NCBI GenBank assembly: GCA_029449235.1
Contig: JANATG010000021.1
Span: 124,001 to 188,000 of the forward strand
DNA: 64,000 nt
Direction of reading: 5' to 3'
Source of the DNA: Linnemannia schmuckeri
Taxonomy: Eukaryota > Mortierellomycota > Mortierellomycetes > Mortierellales > Mortierellaceae
Below are positions 57,056 through 64,000 of the stretch, piece by piece (position 1 is the first letter of the stretch; the number at the start of each line of letters is the position of its first letter). The notes beneath the pieces were generated by a model. It saw only the letters and a program-made list of their open reading frames with translations. It was not told the origin of the DNA and made no database searches. The position numbers and the translations under genes were made by a program.

Positions 57056-58628
57056 GGTGATAGATGAAGACGATAGCGCGTCTGGCACCAGGAGGTATAT
57101 ATCAGAGATACCTTATGTGAGATAGACCCCACCTCTTAGATCATCTTGCGGGGCTTGCCCTGCCTCTACATATTCATCCCGCCAGACTTAGTGAGGGGCT
57201 ATCTCTATTTCCAGATCACACCATTTGCATGTTACCATCCTGCTCCTCATCTCAATTGCTGTCCCATGGATGCCAACTTGGTGGCTTGGACCTGGATGCT
57301 GATTTGGCGGATTGATCCAATTTGCGCAACATATTGTTTGACGACGCGATTCGAAATAACACTAGATAGTCTCGGCCTCACCCTTAACATAGCCGTCTCT
57401 CCTGTCTGCAAAATACAGCTTCTGGTTCCTGGTCGCTTCCATGCTGAAGATCATTCCATGCCCCAGAGTTAATAAGTGGTGCCGTCCTATTATGTTGTGT
57501 GAGAGACTGAGAAAGCCGCCCAACTTTTTTTTTCCCTTTTTTTCCCTTTTTTTCCCACTCACTCAATTTTACTTGATGTCCACGTTGTGTCAGAGTTCAT
57601 TCTCCGATGAGGTTTCTTCAGGACTAAATTGCTGATAAAAAAAAACCCCCCCTTCAATGGAAGAGAGGAGGAGGTGAAGGTACCACGTTTGGAGACTCTA
57701 CCCAGGTGTCACCGTACTCCCGGCCCCGAAGCCATGTTCTTATTCAAAACTTTTTTCTTTTTGCTTCGTCCGTTTTACGCACGTGTCGTATTGGCGCGCC
57801 TAATTTTTGTGATCAAATTGCTCACCCTCGTTTTATTTAGATCATGTAGTTTTCTTGTTTGGCTGCAAACTTGCAAAGGTTGATTGTGGTGCAACGTCCA
57901 GTTGCCGCCGTGAGATCATGTTGTGTACCCTTCTTAGCAGCCTATAGCCTTTTGTGTATTGGGGACAAGTAGCAAAATCAAGCGAAAAAAGGGAACGTGC
58001 TGCCAGATCAACGGATTACAAGGGGTAAAATATCGAAAGAAGAAGGTGGGAGTGCCAGTTGGACATGACATGTTAGGACAGGCCATTGTTCGTGATGAAG
58101 TATGAATAGTGCTAACAACTTTGTAGGCACTGTCGAAATATGTGATGATTGATGGGCACCAGAACAAATGCAATTTACTTTGTCCAGCAGGACTCCGACG
58201 ACCCCTTAATGGTAATACCGTTCTGGCCAATGGTGGTGCCACTGTTTTTCACTTCTGTCCCTCCCTCTTCCTCCTTTGGGACTCTTGCTCTCATCTCTGG
58301 TCCGGTCTCGCCACACCCACTTGCTCACTTGCTCATACACCGCACTCACTCCCTCACTTCTCTCAACAACAACCACAACGACAAACGAGAAAAGACCAAA
58401 GCGGGCAAGAGACTGCGAGCCTAATAAAACAATACATTGACGAAAAAAAAAAATCCATCGTTCCCCTCCTTTCTTTTCTCTTTTCCTTTTTTTCCTTTTT
58501 TCCTTTTTCCCCTTCTTTTCTTTTTTTTCCTTTTCCTTTTCTTTCTTTTCGTTATTCTTCCTTCCTTCATCCTCTCTCTCTCTCTCTCTCTCTCTCCCTC
58601 TCCCACCATTCCAACTACAACAAGCACA
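54872..58628. other. Gene-poor 3.8-kb interval
   Basis: Upstream of citrate synthase (G/A-rich to about 55000) and of the kinase (pyrimidine-rich 58445-58610). Contains T-runs (55497-55525), A-runs (57024-57052), a GCACACAG-type tandem repeat (56585-56637) and several short open frames with no recognisable similarity. A 35-codon frame at 55641-55748 begins with ATG after a pyrimidine-rich leader but has no partner exons I could identify. Confidence 0.55.
56585..56637. repeat. GCACACAG-type tandem repeat
   Basis: Array of 6-8 bp units (GCACAG, GCACACAG, GCACGCAG), about seven copies. Confidence 0.85.
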
Positions 58629-60416
58629 ATGGACAGCGGACATCCTCTTGCCGAACAGCAGTCAACTGCCGATGCAGTAACCGTCTCCGACACTACTATT
58701 CAAACCAACAACAACCACGCGACAGCTGCTCCACCAGCGCCTCCAATAACCTTTGACGATGGCTTCTTGCCTTTGGACGGATCCACAACCACGACCCTAT
58801 CCTTCGAGAGTGGCATCCACCCTGCACTGACTACAACAGAGATTGCCTCGGCCAACGCCGATACCGCCGACCAGCTCGCAAAGCAGCTCGCTAACCAACA
58901 GACTACCGTCCTTACCGAAACCCTCTCCTCCTTCACCTCCAACCGGTCTAGCATCTACAATGGCACCAGCAACAGCAATAACAACAACCTCCTCTCGACG
59001 TTTTCCTCAACTACCTCGTCAGCATCAAGACGGAGCTCGATGCAGCTGTCGAAAGTGGAGGTTAGAGAGACCCTGGACGCCTCGCTAACAGAGAACGCGG
59101 ACGGATTTCAGCAACTGAAGCAGTACATCCTCATCAAGGAGATCGGAAAGGGCGCGTTTGGAAAGGTCCACCTTGCCCAGGACGAGAACACCAACATTCG
59201 CTACGTAAGTCTCCTTTCTTCCTCTCGTTTTTTTTTGCTGGGCAGCAAAAAGGATAAGCATCAACAAACGCGTGCCCGTCAGATTGTCTGTCCAGTTGCA
59301 TTGTTCTCTTTCCGTTCTTGCTTTTTCGGCGTGGCCAAAAATAACAAAAGAACAAAACGGAAAAAATTGTTACTGAACAATTAAATGAACCTTTGACCCT
59401 GTGACCTTGTTTACTCACATCCTTTTTCCTTCTCTTTAATCCTTCATTGCACAAAGGCCGTAAAAGAGTTCAGCAAGTCCAAACTGAGGAAGAAGGACAA
59501 GGCGAACTTGTTCAAACTGGGACCCCGCGGCAGAGGACGTGGACGGAGAGGACCCGAGGCACCTAACCCACTGACCAGCGAATCATCTCCTCTCGACTTG
59601 ATCCGCGGAGAGGTCGCCATCCTGAAGAAACTTCACCATCGCAACATTGTCAAGCTGTACGAGGTTCTGGACGTATCTGCAGAGGACTCGATGTACATGG
59701 GTAAGCCAGAGCTTTTTTGCATAAAAAATATTGATTACACTCAATGGCCAATGGAGGCGGCGCAGGAATACACATGGAAAATTAGGGAGTCAGGGAACAG
59801 AAGGGAAGGAGACAGGTCAGCATAAGGAAGGAGTGAAGGAGAGGGACGGGTGGAAGTGGAGATTGCCTTTTGTCTTTGATACCCTGACCCTGATCGTGAT
59901 CCTGACAACCCATGAACCAACCCAAGCTCCAATGCGTAATTCTTCCGGGTCCAAAATTAAAGCGGATAAGGAAAGAGGGGAGTTATGTTGGGGAAAAAAA
60001 CAAAGAAAAGCTTCGCTTTCTTGTTGTCTGCTGCTTAATCTCGTACTCCCTCTCACGCTATTGACGCCACTGTTCTCTCTTTGCTTGCCACTATTTGGCA
60101 TGAATGGAGCAAAGAATCACGCCCTGGGAACACAAACATGACAGGTTTATTTCGGTGTTCACATCCTCACCATTTAGTTCCTTTCACGCTCCCTTATCAT
60201 ATTAGTGTTCGAGTACTGCGAGAAGGGTGTCTTGATGCCAGTTTCATTGACAGAAAAGTACGAGAATGTCTTTTCTGATGCCGAGTGCCGCGATGTCTTC
60301 CAACAGATAATCCTCGGCATCGAATACCGTAAGACAACAGCACCTACATCTGCCTGATACTTGTTTTTCTATACATCTGTTATTTGTTTCCCCATCCCCA
60401 GAAGTCTCACCTGTCT

Positions 60417-60457
<41 letters not shown>

Positions 60458-61900
60458 GCATTCACCTTCTCTTGAAATAGTCCACGAGCACGATATTATC
60501 CATCGGGACATCAAACCTGACAACTTGCTGCGATCGGGAGACGGGACCGTCAAGATTGTAGACTTTGGCGTGTCAGAAATGTTCAACAAGAAGGGCGACG
60601 ACCTAACAAAAAAGTCGGCGGGAAGCCCTGCCTTCATGGCGCCCGAGCTCTGCCGACACGACCATGGAGAGGTCTCTGGGCGTGCCACAGACGTCTGGTC
60701 CATGGGCGTCACCCTCTACTGCATGCGCTATGGTACTCTCCCTTATGTCTCCGAGTCCATCCTGGAGATGCATCGTGTGATTCGGGAGGAAGATTACCAA
60801 ATTCCGAACGAGGAGATGGAGGATCCGCGTTTTGTTGCGTTGATCCATAAGTTGCTGGAGAAGGACCCCGTCAAACGTATCACCATCGAGCAGCTCCGCG
60901 TAAGTTATTTTCTTTTTTTATGGCTCCCTTTTTGTAGATTTTGCAAGCACTGCGAGAGATGTTATGTGTCACATGGATACTAACAGTCTCTTTGTGTATC
61001 TGGTGAAGGTGGACCCTTGGATCACCAACAACGACAGGGAGCCATTGATTTCCAAGGACGAGAACACCGCCAACGCTGTGACAGAGGTTACCGAGGAGGA
61101 TCTTCGCAGCGCCGTCCAAAAGATTAGCAGCCTCGCAACTGTGGTACGTTTGAGCTCTCAGGATCGATTTTCATATTCCTTGAACTCCTTCACGACCTAC
61201 AACAACACAAGCAGCAGGACCTGAAGAGCATGGACATTTTTCTGTAACTCACCATACTTTTTATCTTTCTCGTGCTGATGATACAATGCTTTTTAGATCA
61301 AGGCGATTGCCAGACTGAAGCGTGGTATCAAGAGCCCGGCATCTCGTCCTATCAGCGCAACGGCCGTCTTGCAGAGTTTCGAGAGCACCATTAGTGACAG
61401 GATGCAGGATGCAGACGAAGATACTACGCCTACTACAACATCCAGTATCACACTCAGCACAGCAAACACCGCCGCCGTCACCACCGGGACTACCAGTGTT
61501 GCGGAGAGCAAAAAGATTAGCCTGGAAGGGTCAATGAACGACGTTTCACTGCAGGGGGGCACTAAGCCTGTTGACTCTGAGCAAAAGCCCGAGGAAAAGG
61601 CAGCCGAGGAGGAACCACAGGGATACCAGATGTGCGACTTTGAAACGGGAATATGTTACTGGGTTCCTGCTAAGAAGTCTCCTGATGCCACCACTACCTC
61701 TACACCTGCACCTGAGCCAGCTGTCACCGCCTCTGCTGCCGATGTTGTTGCTCCTGCTGATATTGTCAAGGAGGACGCAGTCAGGGAGGATGCCAAGGTG
61801 GAGAAAAAGGAAGAGTCCGACAAAGAAGAAGTGAGGGAAAAGGAGGTGACTCTTGCACCCCCTGTAGAGATCACGACGACGGCACCTATAGAGGACAATG

Positions 61901-61963
<63 letters not shown>

Positions 61964-62385
61964 CGACCACGAATATGACAGAGAGCAAGAAGGATGAGGC
62001 AGAGACGGATGCTGAACAAGAAGGATATCAGGTCTGTGACTTTGCCACCGGAATGTGCTATTGGGTCCCTGCCAAAAAGGCCAAGGTGGATTCCGACCAG
62101 TCAACAGGAGCACCGACAGTAGTAGAGAAGACAAAGAAGGAGGAAGCGACAAAAGATGCGGTGCCAGTGGTAGCGGCAGCAGTGCCATCTTCGCCTGCTT
62201 CAGGGCTGGACCCTGGACGGGTGACAGAGGAGGCTAGTAGTGGAGCAAAGACACCTGTGTCTGGATCTGGATCTGGATCGCCAAACGGAAGGTCACCAAC
62301 GCCTTCTCCTGGATCGTTGAACCCTGGCCCGCGGTTGATTGGCAAGCTGTCGAGAGATCGTCTGGCTATGTTTGAGAACTCTTAA
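58629..62385 (+). CDS. CaMKK/Ssp1-like Ser/Thr protein kinase with duplicated Cys/Trp tail motif
   Basis: 861-residue kinase. Exons: 58629-59204, 59457-59700, 60206-60328, 60481-60899, 61009-61143, 61297-62385; all phases agree. Residues 1-150 are Ser/Thr/Asn-rich. The kinase domain starts near 155 (YILIKEIGKGAFGKV), with Lys195 (AVKEF), an Arg/Pro/Gly insert after beta-3 (GPRGRGRGRRGPEAP) like the RP insert of CaM-kinase kinases, HRDIKPDN at 322-329 and DFG at 342-344. Its activation segment reads SAGSPAFMAPE, with Ser where CaMKKs have Thr. CaMKK/Ssp1/Sak1 kinases activate AMPK/Snf1 and other kinases in energy and stress signalling. The tail (500-861) is disordered but carries two copies of GYQ-CDF-TG-CYWVPAKK (608-626 and 742-760) around a run of about 24 Thr. 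Classification is firm; the partner and tail function are unknown. Confidence 0.93.
60420..60456 (+). repeat. 37-nt poly-T tract in kinase intron 3
   Basis: Run of T starting 61 nt before the 3' splice site at 60480/60481, in the position of the polypyrimidine tract. Confidence 0.9.
61903..61964 (+). repeat. ACA trinucleotide repeat coding for poly-Thr
   Basis: About 20 uninterrupted ACA codons within the last kinase exon, between the two copies of the Cys/Trp motif. Likely length-variable between strains. Confidence 0.9.
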
Positions 62386-63018
62386 GCCTAGTCAGCTAGC
62401 TTGGGGAAGAGAATGAAAAAAAAAAAAAAAAATAAAATAAAATAAAGTGGGCATAACTGCATGGCTCCATTGCCTGCAGGTGCTCACAACCGAAAATGCT
62501 CCCTGCTTTTGACTAACGCCCGCTGTTTGTATTCTGGGACGCCCTGCCTCTAATACGATATCCCACACCTTTTCCGTTTCAATGACCTGGTTGCTTACTT
62601 TTTGTGCGAAAGCGTCCAAAAGAGGGATTAACAAGAGTCAGTCATACGCCCATTGACGCGTTGATCTTGGCCACAATGACAAGAGAATTGTTGTGGTTGA
62701 TAAATAAGTATATTAAAGCTCAAAAGGTGCTTGCCACTTGAGTACAACGGGGAAAAAAAAAAGACTATGAACAAGAAACGAATGCAGGTTGAAAATGCAA
62801 ATGGGGCAAAACGAAAAGAAAAAAAAGAAGGCAAAAAAATAACTGAAGCGAAAAATAATATGAATTTGTTTGTGTGAAGCAGTTGAAGCTTCGGGGTGGG
62901 TTGGGTCAACATGTGGATGTCGACCCTGGTATCCTTTAGGGGGGTTTTTTTGGGTGTTGTAAAATATATGTCCGTTCCTTGTCCATGTTAACAAAACACG
63001 TGGCTTTCTTTTTTTTTT
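62386..63018. other. Convergent 3' intergenic region
   Basis: 633 bp between the kinase stop and the phosphoglycerate dehydrogenase stop. It contains an A-run followed by AAAAT repeats (62415-62447) and further A/T-runs near 62750-62840 and 63008-63020. No gene seen. Confidence 0.6.
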
Positions 63019-63800
63019 TTAGTAGAGGACGCGGGTGACGATGTTAGTGGGGGTCTCGCTGACAAGTCTGTAAATATCCTGGATCTGCTCGGGAGTAACG
63101 TCCGAGATATCGGCCATGAGGTAAGCAATCTTGCCCTTGGAGTCCGAGAACTGCTTGTCGACGTTATGCTCGGCAAGGATGTTGGTGATCCGGAGGAGGA
63201 CTCCGGGAACGTTGGCGTGAGTGTAGCAGAGACGGATCGAGTTCTCCTGATCGTCGCGGATGGCGCGGAGGTCGACCTCGGGGAAGTTGACGGCGCCGAT
63301 AGAGGTGCCGCTGTTAATGAACTTGATCAGAGCCTGCGAGACCTCGACACCGATCATCGACTGGGCCTCCTCGGTCGAGCCTCCGATGTGAGGGGTGAGG
63401 AGGGTGTTGGGGCAGCCGACGAGCTCGGACTCAAAGAACTTGCCGTTGGCGGCGGGCTCCTTGGGGAAGACATCGACAGCAGCGCCGCCGAGGTGGCCGG
63501 AGCGAAGGGCCTTGGCAAGGGCGGGGATCTGGACAATGGTGCCGCGGGAGGCGTTGATGAGGAACGAGCCTTGCTTCATCTGGTTGAGTTCGTGCTCGCC
63601 AATCATGTTCTTGGTGTCCTCGGTCTCAGGGACGTGGAGCGTGACAAAATCGGCTTCGGTGAGGAGGTCCGAGAGGGTGTTGACCTGCTTGGACGTACCC
63701 AGGGGCATCAGGGGGACAACATCGTAGAAAAGAACCCGCATACCCATCGACTCTGCGAGGACTGACAACTGCGAGCCGATATGGCCATATCCGACAATTC
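63019..63800 (-). CDS. SER3: D-3-phosphoglycerate dehydrogenase, 3' exon (gene continues past the window)
   Basis: The last exon of a SerA-type dehydrogenase, the first committed step of serine synthesis (3-phosphoglycerate to 3-phosphohydroxypyruvate, NAD-linked). About 260 residues are visible. They start in the nucleotide fold at IVGYGHIGSQLSVLAESMG, with LINASRGTIVQ (substrate Arg), DVFPKEP (catalytic Glu region) and LLTPHIGGSTEEA (catalytic His). After VNFPEVDLR comes a C-terminal ACT domain (RLCYTHANVPGVLLRITNIL; KIAYLMADIS) as in E. coli SerA and yeast Ser3/Ser33, where it binds serine for feedback inhibition. The 3' splice site is at 63801-63802; the exon begins in phase 1. The N-terminal substrate domain and start codon lie beyond 64000. 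It ends TRVLY. Confidence 0.95.
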
Positions 63801-64000
63801 CTATTAGGTGGAGGTAGAGAGAGAGGTATCGGAGGTTAGAATGCAATGTCTGTATAAAAGTTGATTATTAACATAGAAGAGGGGAAAGAGTAGAGAGTCC
63901 AGCGAGATCGAAGCAGCGGCATATGCATGCCAACTTTTTTTTTTTTTGGTTTCCTTTTCCCATTCTGCTTTTTCTTTCTCCTTTTTTATCATCCAGGTTG
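63801..64000 (-). other. Intron (or more) of the phosphoglycerate dehydrogenase gene at the window edge
   Basis: 200 bp upstream of the exon at 63800 with no conserved dehydrogenase sequence in any frame, so the intron appears to run to or past the window end. Contains a T-run near 63936-63948. Confidence 0.5.

Noticed and set aside
57146..57472. 108-codon plus-strand frame
   Set aside because: Ordinary composition but no family signature, no leader features and no joinable exons.
63166..63765. 199-codon plus-strand frame
   Set aside because: Antisense shadow of phosphoglycerate dehydrogenase, whose minus-strand reading is unmistakable.
1..64000. tRNA, rRNA, snoRNA, CRISPR array or complete transposon
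   Set aside because: I looked for tRNA A/B box patterns, C/D box pairs, regularly spaced repeats and transposase motifs and saw none that held up; a covariance-model search would be needed to exclude small RNAs.

Overview
The window is nuclear DNA of a filamentous fungus. The genes are rich in short spliceosomal introns (mostly 60-250 nt, GT-AG). Several start behind long pyrimidine-rich leaders, and homopolymer A/T, C/G and microsatellite tracts are frequent in introns and intergenic DNA. The gene set is fungal: a Ras-association/LRR/PP2C-like adenylate cyclase, a Hos2-type deacetylase and Slh1. A methionine synthase reductase, normally the partner of B12-dependent methionine synthase, is rare in Dikarya, so I infer an early-diverging lineage, most likely Mortierellomycota. 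I could not verify the lineage by search. No rRNA, tRNA, CRISPR or bacterial-type element was recognised.

Layout. 1-7069 (+): 3' part of an Slh1/ASCC3 helicase. 7327-7919 (-): DUF427 protein. 8834-10582 (+): class I histone deacetylase. 10831-11631 (+): mitochondrial ribosomal protein uS7. 11760-18438 (-): nine-exon adenylate cyclase. 18881-21700 (+): methionine synthase reductase, divergent from the cyclase. 22315-24148 (-): membrane J-protein. 24509-25813 (-): Pro/Thr-rich single-pass membrane protein. 27006-28893 (+): Cia1. 29457-33523 (+): oligopeptidase B-like peptidase with long extensions. 33871-37759 (+): leucyl-tRNA synthetase. 39437-40231 (+): tandem-SCP2 protein with a peroxisomal signal. 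43634-44915 (-): PNPOx-like flavoprotein. 46933-47364 and 48469-48873 (+): a tandem pair of unknown four-helix membrane proteins. 50276-51558 (+): DUF4112 protein. 51906-54871 (-): citrate synthase. 58629-62385 (+): CaMKK/Ssp1-like kinase. 63019-63800 (-): 3' exon of phosphoglycerate dehydrogenase. The stretches 40.2-43.6, 44.9-46.9 and 54.9-58.6 kb are gene-poor.

The genes are mostly housekeeping and do not form one pathway. There are loose links: phosphoglycerate dehydrogenase and the reductase feed serine/one-carbon/methionine metabolism, and the cyclase and the CaMKK-like kinase are nutrient-signalling enzymes. Exon models were built by hand; splice sites were accepted only where reading phase carried across the junction.

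The most notable observation is the cyclase. Its catalytic domain has lost both metal-binding aspartates (Ser and Glu in their places) but keeps the purine-binding and transition-state residues, which looks like the C2 half of animal adenylyl cyclases. Other points are a nine-base final exon in the reductase restoring its C-terminal tryptophan, a duplicated Cys/Trp motif in the kinase tail, and the tandem membrane-protein pair.
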